A stretch of DNA of 64,000 nucleotides from SMWN01 sp965261165 (GTDB lineage: Bacteria > Pseudomonadota > Gammaproteobacteria > Eutrophobiales > Eutrophobiaceae). A model generated the notes under the pieces. That model made no database searches, had not been told where the DNA came from, and saw only the letters and a program-made list of their open reading frames with translations. The translations under genes and the position numbers were made by a program. Positions 8,621 through 17,860 of this stretch are shown in pieces (the stretch's first letter is position 1; each line of letters opens with the position of its first letter). The stretch lies in contig OZ253445.1 in assembly GCA_965261165.1 (NCBI GenBank), positions 1,922,001 through 1,986,000 on the forward strand. Reading direction: 5' to 3'.

Positions 8621-10281
8621 TATTTGAACTCCTGAGGAAAATACTTGATAGCGCACCTCAGTGGGTTAGGCGCTGCCTGACCAAGGCCACAGATAGAGGC
8701 ATCTTGCATGACGACTGCAAGCTCTTCTAGCAAGTCTTGACTCCATTCTTTTTCTTTCATCAAATTAACCGCCTTGGCAGTGCCGACACGGCAAGGTGTG
8801 CATTGACCGCAGGATTCATCTTCAAAAAATTTCATTGTATTTAATGCCGCATCTTTCACACTGTCTCTATCGGATAAGATAATAATTGCTGCAGAACCAA
8901 TAAAGCAACCATATTCTTGTAGAGTGTCAAAATCGAGAGGCGAATCACCTAATGACGCTGGCAAAATACCTCCAGAGGCACCACCAGGGAAATAAGCATA
9001 AAACTCATGGCCTTCTAACATGCCGCCACAATATTCATCGATCAATTCTTTTATGGTAATGCCAGCAGGAGCCAAGTGAACGCCCGGCTTATTCACGCGA
9101 CCACTGACAGAAAATGATCTAAGACCTTTTCTATTATGACGGCCATGAGAGCCAAACCAGTCTGCGCCCTTTTCTAGTATATCTCTGACCCAGTGCATGG
9201 TTTCCATATTTTGTTCCAGTGTAGGCTTTCCAAAAAGGCCTACTTCTGCTAGGTAAGGGGGACGCAGCCTTGGCATGCCTCTTTTACCTTCCAGAGATTC
9301 AATCATAGCTGATTCTTCACCACAGATATAAGCGCCTGCGCCACGCCTGATATGGATGGCAGGTAGTGGGCAGGGTAGATTTGCCTGTAAGGCAGCCACC
9401 TCATCTTCCAGCGTTTTTCTACAAGCGGCATATTCATCTCTAAGATAGATATAAATATCATCTGCCTCAATAGCCCAGTGCGCGATCAATGTGCCTTCTA
9501 TAAATCGATGTGGGTCATGTTCTAGATAAACTCTGTCTTTGAATGTGCCTGGCTCACCTTCATCGATATTGATAGCAACAAGGCGAGGCTTTGCCTGTTG
9601 ACGCAAAATTTGCCATTTACGACCGGTAGGGAATCCAGCGCCACCCAGACCACGGAGATTGGAATCTCCCATTGTTTTGAGTACATCTTCTACCCTCCGT
9701 TCGCCATCAATACACGAAAGATAAGTGTCATAACCACCTGTTTTTCGATATTCGTCGTAGCCAATATGTTGAGTAGCTTCTGCTGATATTTGGTTTGCAT
9801 CGACTGCAGCCGCCACTGATTCAGGCGTGGCTTTTTCCAGAGTGTTTTGACCGATGACGACAACAGGAGCTCCATCACATCTTCCGACACAGGGAACTGA
9901 TTGGACTCTGACTTTATTGCCAATTTTTTGTTTAAGATCGGTGATTAATTTTTTTGAGTTAAATATCTCACAGGAGACTGACTCGCAGACTCGGACGGTA
10001 AGCTCTGGTGGCGGGGCTCCATTTTCTTCGACAACATCAAAATGGTGGTAAAAGGTTGCAACTTCATATATTTCGGCGAGCGGAAGGTTCATCTCGCTTC
10101 CGAGGGCAAGGATATGCCTCACTGAGATATGATGGAAGCGATCTTGAATTTTGTGTAGGAATTCAATTAATAGATCGCGATTTCGTGGAGTGTCGCCTAA
10201 TAATTCCTTAATTTCCGCCAGTGCTTTTTGATCCATCTGACGCCCCATTCGGCGGCCAACTTTTCCTCTTGTGCGTTTCAC
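8620..10281 (-). CDS. fdhB: NAD-linked formate dehydrogenase, fused NuoE/NuoF-like beta subunit
   Basis: Diaphorase subunit that passes electrons from the alpha subunit to NAD+. The first part (about residues 20-165 of 553) is NuoE-like, with cysteines in CESVSC and CVGRC for a [2Fe-2S] cluster. The rest is NuoF-like, with the GLGGAGFPTGRKW nucleotide segment, the FMN region GAGAYICGEESA and a C-terminal [4Fe-4S] motif ESCGQCTPCRVGT. This two-domain arrangement is that of the FDH1 beta subunit rather than separate FdsG and FdsB. The exact start is uncertain because Met12 and Met16 are alternatives. It lies 20 bp after fhcC. Confidence 0.94.
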   Translation of the reverse strand: MKRTRGKVGRRMGRQMDQKALAEIKELLGDTPRNRDLLIEFLHKIQDRFHHISVRHILALGSEMNLPLAEIYEVATFYHHFDVVEENGAPPPELTVRVCESVSCEIFNSKKLITDLKQKIGNKVRVQSVPCVGRCDGAPVVVIGQNTLEKATPESVAAAVDANQISAEATQHIGYDEYRKTGGYDTYLSCIDGERRVEDVLKTMGDSNLRGLGGAGFPTGRKWQILRQQAKPRLVAINIDEGEPGTFKDRVYLEHDPHRFIEGTLIAHWAIEADDIYIYLRDEYAACRKTLEDEVAALQANLPCPLPAIHIRRGAGAYICGEESAMIESLEGKRGMPRLRPPYLAEVGLFGKPTLEQNMETMHWVRDILEKGADWFGSHGRHNRKGLRSFSVSGRVNKPGVHLAPAGITIKELIDEYCGGMLEGHEFYAYFPGGASGGILPASLGDSPLDFDTLQEYGCFIGSAAIIILSDRDSVKDAALNTMKFFEDESCGQCTPCRVGTAKAVNLMKEKEWSQDLLEELAVVMQDASICGLGQAAPNPLRCAIKYFPQEFK

Positions 10282-10301
10282 CTATGCGATGCCTCTTATG
10301 A

Positions 10302-11120
10302 TTAATTTAATATTAACAATTCACCTTTCCCAATAACTGAGAGGTCTCCAACAATTCTTTTTACTACAGGTTTCGTGTTCTCAAGAAATTTGAACCTGCG
10401 ACTAACAGTCGATAATTCTTTGAATATTAGCTTTAGAAAAGCTAATTCAAACGTACCACAATAATTGAATGTTGCAGGGATTACGGCAGGGAGTTCTGTC
10501 AGTATGATGCTGCCACGCTGCATGCCAGAACCAATATTTTTACCTGTTTTTCCAAGGACCAAAATGGTGCCCGCCAACATTCTGCAGCCACAGTATTCTC
10601 CTGCATTACCTTCAATAGCGATTATTCCACGACGCATCCGTTCGCCAACGCGTGCCCCAGCATTGCCGTGAACGTGGATTGTACCGTCTCTCATGCCATG
10701 TTGGTTGCCCGAGATTACAGCGCCCAGATGATCACCTGCATTTTTTTTAATCTCTATATGGGCATTTTCCATGCCTGTGCCTGCCCATTGACCGACACTT
10801 CCAGAGACAGCAATATTTCCACCAGTCATGTCTTTGCCCAAGTAATCGCCCGCAGACCCACTGACGTTGATGGTGCCAGTGCTCATAGTATGACCAATGA
10901 AATCCAGTTTGATATTGCTTTTCTTAATGGTGATTGCATTAGAATTTGTGTTGCCATTAATCTCAAACAGGCTATCCAGTGTCAGTTTTTTGTTGCCACT
11001 TTGGACTTTCATTTTTTTTATATCAGCCAGTTTTTTACCTTGCAAATTCTCAGGATTCACTAATGACATATCAACACGCATATTGAGCTTTGTCTTGAGG
11101 ATAAGTGTTAAATGGCTCAT
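10302..11120 (-). CDS. fhcC: Formyltransferase/hydrolase complex subunit C
   Basis: A 272-residue subunit of the complex that converts formyl-H4MPT to formate through methylofuran in the cytoplasm. It has the repeated glycine-rich beta-helix of FwdC/GltB-C-type proteins (for example GNAGARVGERMRRG and GNAGEYCGCRM). The start ATG overlaps the fhcD stop as ATGA, and fdhB follows after 20 bp. The first 13 residues may be replaced by a later Met. Role and name follow the family. Confidence 0.94.
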   Translation of the reverse strand: MSHLTLILKTKLNMRVDMSLVNPENLQGKKLADIKKMKVQSGNKKLTLDSLFEINGNTNSNAITIKKSNIKLDFIGHTMSTGTINVSGSAGDYLGKDMTGGNIAVSGSVGQWAGTGMENAHIEIKKNAGDHLGAVISGNQHGMRDGTIHVHGNAGARVGERMRRGIIAIEGNAGEYCGCRMLAGTILVLGKTGKNIGSGMQRGSIILTELPAVIPATFNYCGTFELAFLKLIFKELSTVSRRFKFLENTKPVVKRIVGDLSVIGKGELLILN

Positions 11121-12013
11121 TTTAAGATATCCCGCAAATGAAAATGGTAGGAGCCTAGATTTCCACCATAATTACCAGCACTGATACGATAGATACCTTT
11201 TTTGGTCCCCAAAGAACAAGCAGCGAACACACCAGCTCTGGTGGCTTCTCGAATTGACTGCTCGTCCAAACCATCGATAACAATCTCCATGACTGCTCCG
11301 ACATTATCCGACAATACCGTTTTTACTTGGCCTTTGAGTGTAGGGCAGAACGCATCATTTGTCGATGCGGGCAATGTCTTATAAATTGAACCGACCTTGG
11401 AACCAGAGCGTACAACACCGCCTGGAAAAGGCATGATGACGTTTGGAATTTTACGCATAGCCTTGATGGCCTTCTCGCAGGCATTTAGTGTTGCATCCTG
11501 ATCTTTTCCTAACACCAAAAAATTTCCGCCACCAACGGCTTTGGTAATATGCGTGTTTTCTTCACAAAGGAATTCTCCATCCATCACAGGGACTCTCCAA
11601 TAACGGCTGTTACCAAGTTTCTTTGAGATTTGATAGCCATCACCAAAATAACGCAGGTTTTTTCCTAGTGGAATCTTATCGCCTTCATTAATTCCTGAAA
11701 AACAGGCGCTGGTTGGAGAGGTGAGGACACATTGTCCAATTCTGTTCTGTATTTGTTTCGCCAGTTCTTTTGCGCCCATGGAGAAAATCATAATTGATAA
11801 ACCAGGACGTCCATCAGGTGTTTCGGAGGGTTTCAGCTCACGTTCAATATCTGCTTCACAACCGCAGGCGATTACCGATGTTGCAAAACCTGTTGCTGCA
11901 TTGGCTGAATTGTATGCCCACTCCATGCTATGTGCGGTAATAATAATACGGGCAGCTTTCATTGGAAAAGCTTCCGCAAAGGTATCGTCTATTTGTACGC
12001 CGTTTACTTTCAT
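11117..12013 (-). CDS. fhcD: Formylmethanofuran:H4MPT formyltransferase, subunit D
   Basis: Moves the formyl group from H4MPT to the polyglutamyl cofactor methylofuran. The 298-residue length and the N-terminus (MKVNGVQIDDTFAEAF) match Ftr/FhcD proteins, as does PFPGGVVRSGSKVGS near the middle. It overlaps fhcA upstream and fhcC downstream by 4 bp each (ATGA), showing tight translational coupling within the fhcBADC order known from methylotrophs. Confidence 0.96.
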   Translation of the reverse strand: MKVNGVQIDDTFAEAFPMKAARIIITAHSMEWAYNSANAATGFATSVIACGCEADIERELKPSETPDGRPGLSIMIFSMGAKELAKQIQNRIGQCVLTSPTSACFSGINEGDKIPLGKNLRYFGDGYQISKKLGNSRYWRVPVMDGEFLCEENTHITKAVGGGNFLVLGKDQDATLNACEKAIKAMRKIPNVIMPFPGGVVRSGSKVGSIYKTLPASTNDAFCPTLKGQVKTVLSDNVGAVMEIVIDGLDEQSIREATRAGVFAACSLGTKKGIYRISAGNYGGNLGSYHFHLRDILK

Positions 12014-13680
12014 GCTGCGCGACCTTCCTTACATGCCTGAGTTTCTAGGCGGCCTCTACCATCGTCAATAATCTCATTATCTGAAATCTTGAAATTACCT
12101 AATTTCATTGTATGGTAGGTATCAAAATATTTCTTCAACGATTTTTCTATGGCTGGATCATATTCAGGTCTAATGGTGTGTGTGGCGCCATGAGTCACTT
12201 TAACAATCTTGCCTTTGCGTGCCACCATCTCGCCATCTTTAAATACATACTCAGGTTTGGCGAACATTTTTTCTTTATTACTGTGTTCTTTATAAACCGT
12301 AATATCTGCTGCTGCACCAATGCCTAAATGACCTCGGTCATGCAAGCCCAAACTTTTTGCAGGAGCGGCACGCGTCATGATGGCAATTTCATAAAGTGAA
12401 TATTCTCTGTCTATGCTAGCCAATGCGCTTAATTTTTGTGCGTCCGGACTAATAGTCGCCAACATATCGTTACGGAAACTTTTATCCATCAATAAGCGAA
12501 TTAAATGTGGATAGCTGGTAAACGGTGCACCATTAGGATGATCGGTGGTCAGGAACACACGCCAAGGGTCGTTCACCAGAAGGAAAATCTCAAGGCCAAT
12601 TGCCCACTGTAGCGCATTGACAAAATTTTTGTCTATATAGCTAAAAGGCACAACGCCGCAACCAGCATCACATTCGATATCCATCATTACCCATTTTTTA
12701 GGACTTGCGTGTGGATGTCCTGCATATTGACGCATGGTATCGCCCGATTCAGTAACGGTTTGGCCAAACATGATCTGACCAACATCAATGGAAATATTTT
12801 TGTTTGCATTGACAGATTCTGCTATCTGGGCTGCCCCAGAAGAAAACTGTCGATCACCTTCAGTGCCATAGCTATGAAACTGGATATGTGTAAGATGCAT
12901 GGGGAAACCTTCAATGCCAGTAATGGTATTCAGGGTCGTTTCAATGTTCCCTGGTACACCGAGATTACACCCATGCACATGTAATGGATGAACAACACCC
13001 AATTCATAAACTGCTGTCGCCAATGTCTTCAGTATCGATCTTGGGGTGACACCGTAATAGCCATTATCTTCATCAAGATCGAGTTTACGTTGATTAAATT
13101 TGAAGGCGCTAATGCCTCCGGGGTTAACGACTTTAACAGCTAAAGCCTGAGAAGCCTGAATAGTCCAGGCGACATAGTCATTAAACTCCTGTTGATCTTT
13201 TTTAGCTGCCAGCATGCGTAAGAAATAATCGTCATTACCTAATAACACATATGCACCTTTATCAACGATAGGCGTATCTGCCATTTCCATATGTGCTTGT
13301 CGTGCGTTGATCGGTAGCATGGCAGGTTCAAAACATGAGGTGTATCCCATTTCTGCGTAACGATAACCCGTAGTAAGCGTTGATGGGGCGGCATGACCGC
13401 AGCCTGAGCGCGTTAGTTTTGTTCTATCAACCACATCTTTACTATGATCTTCAGGCAGCATCATTCGTGCAATCGTGACTTTACCGCCACCTATATGCGT
13501 ATGTGGGTCAATAGCGCCTGTCATGACAATACGGTCACGGACATCGTATTCTGCATCAATACGCCTGTCTTTTGGGGGCTTGGCGACAATCCGACCATTT
13601 TCAATATAGATATCCCGTTTTTTACGGTTGAGCTTGTTGGCTGGGTCAACGAGTGTGCCGCCAGTTAATTTAGTTAACAT
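12010..13680 (-). CDS. fhcA: Formylmethanofuran hydrolase, subunit A
   Basis: Amidohydrolase-type subunit of 556 residues that releases formate from formylmethylofuran. The metal-binding segment DPHTHIGGGK is near residue 60, and further metal-site histidines follow (LHVHGCN, THIQFHSYG). An HPN segment (TTDHPNGAPF) contributes to the typical FwdA active site. It is the second gene of the operon, 17 bp after fhcB, and shares an ATGA overlap with fhcD. Confidence 0.96.
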   Translation of the reverse strand: MLTKLTGGTLVDPANKLNRKKRDIYIENGRIVAKPPKDRRIDAEYDVRDRIVMTGAIDPHTHIGGGKVTIARMMLPEDHSKDVVDRTKLTRSGCGHAAPSTLTTGYRYAEMGYTSCFEPAMLPINARQAHMEMADTPIVDKGAYVLLGNDDYFLRMLAAKKDQQEFNDYVAWTIQASQALAVKVVNPGGISAFKFNQRKLDLDEDNGYYGVTPRSILKTLATAVYELGVVHPLHVHGCNLGVPGNIETTLNTITGIEGFPMHLTHIQFHSYGTEGDRQFSSGAAQIAESVNANKNISIDVGQIMFGQTVTESGDTMRQYAGHPHASPKKWVMMDIECDAGCGVVPFSYIDKNFVNALQWAIGLEIFLLVNDPWRVFLTTDHPNGAPFTSYPHLIRLLMDKSFRNDMLATISPDAQKLSALASIDREYSLYEIAIMTRAAPAKSLGLHDRGHLGIGAAADITVYKEHSNKEKMFAKPEYVFKDGEMVARKGKIVKVTHGATHTIRPEYDPAIEKSLKKYFDTYHTMKLGNFKISDNEIIDDGRGRLETQACKEGRAA

Positions 13681-13697
13681 AATTAATTTCCCAGCAC

Positions 13698-15002
13698 CTA
13701 TATCGCCTGTTGAATTGAATTTAGAATCGAGGTCACATCAGGTAAATCAGACTCTCGAAGTTGATGCAATAAATGTGATACAACACTGTCACATCGAATC
13801 ATATGGCCTGCGTGATCAATACCTGGTGTTCCTACAGGAATATGTACAGCAGGAGTCCGTTTGAATCGCATTCCAGGTTCTGTCAGTGCAATTGTTGGTA
13901 TTTTTGTTGCCGGGGGTTGAATGCCTGAACTAATACTGGAGATCCAGACCAAGACATCGGCCTCATTTCTGGCAAGTATATTGTCTGCTGAAAAGCGCAA
14001 TGTATCGTGTTCCGGGTGACCACGGCCAAAGCTGGTACGTAATGGATAGCCGCTCTGCCATGAGCATACGCCAAATGCTGTCATGCCGCCTTCATTACCA
14101 CCCAAGGGCAGGCCTGCGAAGCGCGTTGTTTTGTTCAGATCTTCAACCAGTCCACAAATTGATTGTATTGTTAGGTCAGCATGCGCCCAGTTTAAATCAC
14201 CAGGAAACCAAACAATGACACCATATGCTGCAGATTTCATTCGTTCAGCGAGCTTAGCGATATCTTTTATGCTTGCACCTGCAACCGCCTTCGCTTGCAA
14301 CTCTGTACCAGCCATCAAGGTTCTTGCAACAGCCAGGACTTCACCAACCTGACTCGTTTTGCATTTCAACTGACTAATTTTTCGTCCATTGGAGCCTTTT
14401 AATTTTGCAGCAGAAGGACTATCCCCAAGATAGATTACCTGTCTATCTTTCAGATTTTTACTGAACAGGGACGTCTTGTTTTGTATCATACGTTCGAAAA
14501 AACGAGGGAAAGCAGAGGTATCGGTGCCGGCAAGAATGATGAGGTCGGCGCGATTTCTGACTTCCATCAAGGTTGTATTCATCCAGCCTCTATCCTGCAA
14601 CACTCTGAGATTCCGAGAAGTACTTTCACCTTGCATATGATCGACGACACCTTTTGTCTGATCAGCGATGTCCATGACTGAGCGCATCCCGTTGACATCT
14701 GTTCCCAAACCAGCAAACAGAGGTTGCTTTGAGTTCGCTAGAATTGCTGCTGCTGCCTCAATGGCCTCTTCCAACGTGGCATTTTCGCCATTAACTTTTG
14801 GTGTATTGAGTTTTACAGGGCGGTTAAATTCTTTTTTAGCCTTAGGGCAGGCATTTTTTTCGGCACTGATAGTGCCTTTGTCATTTTTGACGACAAGATC
14901 ATCGCACAGAAGTCCGCAGAAGGGACAGGGTACATTAGCATGCCTAACTGTAGATTTTATCGAAGTCTTCAAGCTATCTATGCCTCTTTGGAGTAATTTC
15001 AT
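13698..15002 (-). CDS. fhcB: Formyltransferase/hydrolase complex subunit B
   Basis: First gene of the fhc-fdh operon, 434 residues. It is related to the molybdopterin subunit FwdB/FmdB: the N-terminal CPFCGLLCDD resembles the iron-sulfur motif of that family. In bacterial FhcB the cofactor-dependent dehydrogenase function is considered lost and the complex only hydrolyses. The protein is shorter than catalytic molybdopterin enzymes, which fits. The operon promoter should lie within 15003-15350, a region shared with the divergent beta-RFAP synthase gene. Confidence 0.92.
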   Translation of the reverse strand: MKLLQRGIDSLKTSIKSTVRHANVPCPFCGLLCDDLVVKNDKGTISAEKNACPKAKKEFNRPVKLNTPKVNGENATLEEAIEAAAAILANSKQPLFAGLGTDVNGMRSVMDIADQTKGVVDHMQGESTSRNLRVLQDRGWMNTTLMEVRNRADLIILAGTDTSAFPRFFERMIQNKTSLFSKNLKDRQVIYLGDSPSAAKLKGSNGRKISQLKCKTSQVGEVLAVARTLMAGTELQAKAVAGASIKDIAKLAERMKSAAYGVIVWFPGDLNWAHADLTIQSICGLVEDLNKTTRFAGLPLGGNEGGMTAFGVCSWQSGYPLRTSFGRGHPEHDTLRFSADNILARNEADVLVWISSISSGIQPPATKIPTIALTEPGMRFKRTPAVHIPVGTPGIDHAGHMIRCDSVVSHLLHQLRESDLPDVTSILNSIQQAI

Positions 15003-15043
15003 TCATCCTGCGCATCCATAGCGAGCATCAGACGCAGAATATT

Positions 15044-15230
15044 TATGATTGTTATTATTCTATGATTGTTATTATTCTGAGACCTTTGCATGATTCAAAA
15101 TGTTGGCAGAAGAGAGATTAAACCTGTTCCTATTGCGACAAAAATGTCGTTTTTAACAAGCTAATGACCGGTTTTTGACGAAAAATCAGGAACATTTTGT
15201 CGCTAAGCTGATTTATGTAAAGCTCTCATT
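15044..15230. repeat. Tandem duplication and GAGACC-type element end between divergent operons
   Basis: A 17-bp unit (TATGATTGTTATTATTC) is duplicated at 15044-15077. Directly after it, at 15079, a GAGACCTTTGCATGATTCAAA end like that of the element at 354 begins. An internal imperfect inverted repeat (GCGACAAAAATGT / ACATTTTGTCGC) lies between about 15138 and 15205. It looks like a transposon remnant inserted between fhcB and the beta-RFAP gene. The divergent promoters must lie around it. Confidence 0.6.
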
Positions 15231-15356
15231 CTATAATTATCATGTAAGGCGTTGATTCCAGTGCGCGTATACTATCTCTTTTGCAGGCGATATTATAATG
15301 GAATTTGATATTTGATAAAGTAACACTCGTATTCAGCAAATATAAGGTTAATTCGG

Positions 15357-16364
15357 TTGTCATCAGAAGAACAAATTCAAACAGTAAGCATTAAAGCGCC
15401 TGCAAGATTACATCTCGGGTTTCTTGATATGCACGGTGGCTTGGGTAGGTGGTTTGGTAGTCTGGGCCTGTGTTTGTCAGATATATGTACGCACCTAACA
15501 GCAAAAAAATCAGAGGATATTGTGATTCAGGGCTTGTCAAACCACAGAGGAGCCGAATCTGCCTCACGAATCTTTAATGCGTTGAAAATTACTGGCGGCG
15601 TCAACATTATCATTCACGAAGAGATTCCCGAGCATGCAGGTCTTGGGTCTGGTACGCAACTCGCATTGGCGATTGGGATGGCTATCTCCAGGTTATATGG
15701 ATATCAGAAACCTGTGCGGGAAATTGCGGCATTGATGGGACGAGGTGCTCGCTCAGGAATCGGTATCGGTGGATTTTTGATGGGTGGTTTTCTGGTTGAT
15801 GCGGGTAGGGGAGAATTAACAGAGGTGCCTCCTGTTATTAGCCATAGTTATTTTCCTGAAGCGTGGCGAGTGTTATTGGTCTTTGATAAGAATACAGAAG
15901 GAATCAACGGTAAATCCGAAAAGCAAATTTTTGATGAATTACCGCCAATGACAGAAGAGGTGAGCGGAAAGATATGCAGGTTGGTGCTTATGCAGGTGTT
16001 ACCTGCATTGGCGGAAGAAGATTGTGACAGCTTTGGTTCAGCCATCACTGAGATACAAACCATGGCAGGTAAGCATTTCTCAGATGCGCAACAAGGCCAT
16101 TATAGTAGTCAACAGGTAGCAGAAATTATGCAGTGGTTGTCGGCGCATGGAGCAACAGGGGTCGGGCAGAGTTCATGGGGGCCGACTGGTTTTGCGATCT
16201 TCCCCAATGAGCTTGGGGCGCATTCAGCATTGCGCTCAGTTTGTGAAAAATGGCAAGAAGAAAAGAATCTGGATTTTTGCCTATGTACAGCGCGTAATAC
16301 AATGGCCGAAGTGATAATTGATGGTCAGCTACCTCAATCTGTCAATTTACAAAATTATCAATAA
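15357..16364 (+). CDS. mptG: Beta-ribofuranosylaminobenzene 5'-phosphate synthase
   Basis: First committed enzyme of methanopterin synthesis, joining 4-aminobenzoate (or 4-hydroxybenzoate) to PRPP. It is a 335-residue GHMP-kinase-fold protein with ARLHLGFLDMHG at the N-terminus, EHAGLGSGTQLALA as the glycine-rich motif, and GRGARSGIGIGGF. A TTG start is required: no ATG or GTG lies upstream in frame, and the conserved ARLHLGF begins 15 residues in. AAGG is 9 bp upstream. The neighbouring pabB supplies its 4-aminobenzoate substrate. Confidence 0.93.
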   Translation: MSSEEQIQTVSIKAPARLHLGFLDMHGGLGRWFGSLGLCLSDICTHLTAKKSEDIVIQGLSNHRGAESASRIFNALKITGGVNIIIHEEIPEHAGLGSGTQLALAIGMAISRLYGYQKPVREIAALMGRGARSGIGIGGFLMGGFLVDAGRGELTEVPPVISHSYFPEAWRVLLVFDKNTEGINGKSEKQIFDELPPMTEEVSGKICRLVLMQVLPALAEEDCDSFGSAITEIQTMAGKHFSDAQQGHYSSQQVAEIMQWLSAHGATGVGQSSWGPTGFAIFPNELGAHSALRSVCEKWQEEKNLDFCLCTARNTMAEVIIDGQLPQSVNLQNYQ

Positions 16365-16379
16365 AGAAATAACGTGAAT

Positions 16380-16450
16380 GAGACCCTTACATAATCCACA
16401 CTAAACTCTACCGAAACAGGTAAAATAAGACCATTCTCAAGACCTTGAAG
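16380..16450. mobile_element. Fragment of the GAGACC-end element
   Basis: The sequence starting GAGACCCTTACATAATCCA is close to the reverse complement of the right half of the 354-529 element. It is followed at 16464-16519 by two more short tandem duplications (15-bp GTACTGGGAAAAAGT twice and 13-bp CCCGAAAAAATAT twice). No gene is visible between 16365 and 16954; a 65-codon open frame here is built from the duplications. Confidence 0.65.
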
Positions 16451-16954
16451 ATTGTTCATCTATGTACTGGGAAAAAGTGTACTGGGAAAAAGTCCCGAAA
16501 AAATATCCCGAAAAAATATCCCAGGAAAAAACCACCCAAGGTTGGTTCGCAGATATGCCTTTATGGACACAAATCAATACAGATTTAGCCGAAAAGAGCA
16601 TTATCGTTGCGATAGACTCCATCAATAACATGAAAGGAATAAAGCCCGTGCTAGGCTGATGGCAATGAGTTATCACCTTTAGAGAGGGGAAGGGAATGAA
16701 CCTACAGTAACAAATACGTTATCTGTAGATGTATTGTGTCTGAATGCTCGATAATGGATAAGTAATAACTAAAACACGCTCATTGAGGGGTTTTATGCTA
16801 TTGCTGTGACGATTAAAGGAGAATTCTCGCAAAATGAAACTGTTTCATACAAACTTTATAAATTAATGCTATTGCCTATACGTCTTATTCAGTGGTTTTG
16901 AATGATGTGAAGGTTTCATGATAATGTCTCATAATAATTAAGTAAGGAAGAGAA

Positions 16955-17860
16955 ATGAAAGATCCCTATTTATTGCATATGTTTGACCCAAGCAAAAATG
17001 TCAGTCCATTTGACGTGAATATGGCTTATGAAGCCGAATATGATGGCGTTATTCCTTACGGAGAAGTGACGCTGGAAGATATTCATACACTGACTCAGGA
17101 CACCATTTTTTCCAGAGGCCCCGCGGGTGTAAAAAGAACCAGTATTTTTATAGGCGGTCGTGACTTTGGGTTAGCCATTGATATGTTAAACCGAGCCAAA
17201 GCGGCCATGGTGCCACCATTTGAAGTATCAGTATTTGCTGATCCAAGTGGTGCGATTACTACGGCTACGGCCATGATTGCCTGTATTGAAGTATGGGTTA
17301 AAAACAAAACAGGCGACTCTTTGGAGGGTAAAAGTATACATATTATTGGTGGAACAGGACCTGTCGGCACATGTGCTGGAATCATAGCTGCGAACTGCGG
17401 CGCGGAGGTTTCTTTATTGAGCCATCGAGGGCTCAATGTGGCTCAGGAATTTGCTGAGGAAAATAATGGAAAATTTGGTGTCAATATGAAAGGCGGGGAC
17501 GGGAGCAATGACGAGGCTTTCGGTAAAATGCTTCAGAGTGCAGACATCGTGATTGGCTCTGCGAAAGCTGGTATTCAGGTTATATCCAAGGCGCAGCTAA
17601 AAAATGCAGAAAATCTGATTGTTGCTGCGGACGCAAATGCTGTGCCGCCGTTAGGCATAGAAGGTGTTGAAGTACATGATATGGGGAAAGAACTTGATTT
17701 CACACCAAACAAAACCTTAGGCATTGGGGCATTGGCAATGGGAAATATTAAATACAAAGTGCATTACCGTATTTTCCAAATGATGAAACAAACGGACAAA
17801 CCCCTTTACCTGGATCATGACGAGGCCTTCAAGGTTGCGCGGGAGTATGCCGCGAAATAA
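16955..17860 (+). CDS. mtdB: NAD(P)-dependent methylene-H4MPT dehydrogenase
   Basis: Oxidises methylene-H4MPT to methenyl-H4MPT in the cytoplasm. The 301-residue protein starts MKDPYLLHMFDPSKNVSPFDVN and carries IGGRDFGLAIDML and a dinucleotide-binding motif HIIGGTGPVGTCAG near residue 130. An AAGGAAG Shine-Dalgarno precedes the ATG. It opens the run mtdB-ATP-grasp-mch-orf5-orf7. MtdB uses NAD or NADP; the related MtdA uses NADP only, and the H4MPT context favours MtdB. Confidence 0.95.
   Translation: MKDPYLLHMFDPSKNVSPFDVNMAYEAEYDGVIPYGEVTLEDIHTLTQDTIFSRGPAGVKRTSIFIGGRDFGLAIDMLNRAKAAMVPPFEVSVFADPSGAITTATAMIACIEVWVKNKTGDSLEGKSIHIIGGTGPVGTCAGIIAANCGAEVSLLSHRGLNVAQEFAEENNGKFGVNMKGGDGSNDEAFGKMLQSADIVIGSAKAGIQVISKAQLKNAENLIVAADANAVPPLGIEGVEVHDMGKELDFTPNKTLGIGALAMGNIKYKVHYRIFQMMKQTDKPLYLDHDEAFKVAREYAAK

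Noticed and set aside
16462..16659. 65-codon open frame
   Set aside because: It is made largely of two short tandem duplications inside an element remnant and has no protein-like features.
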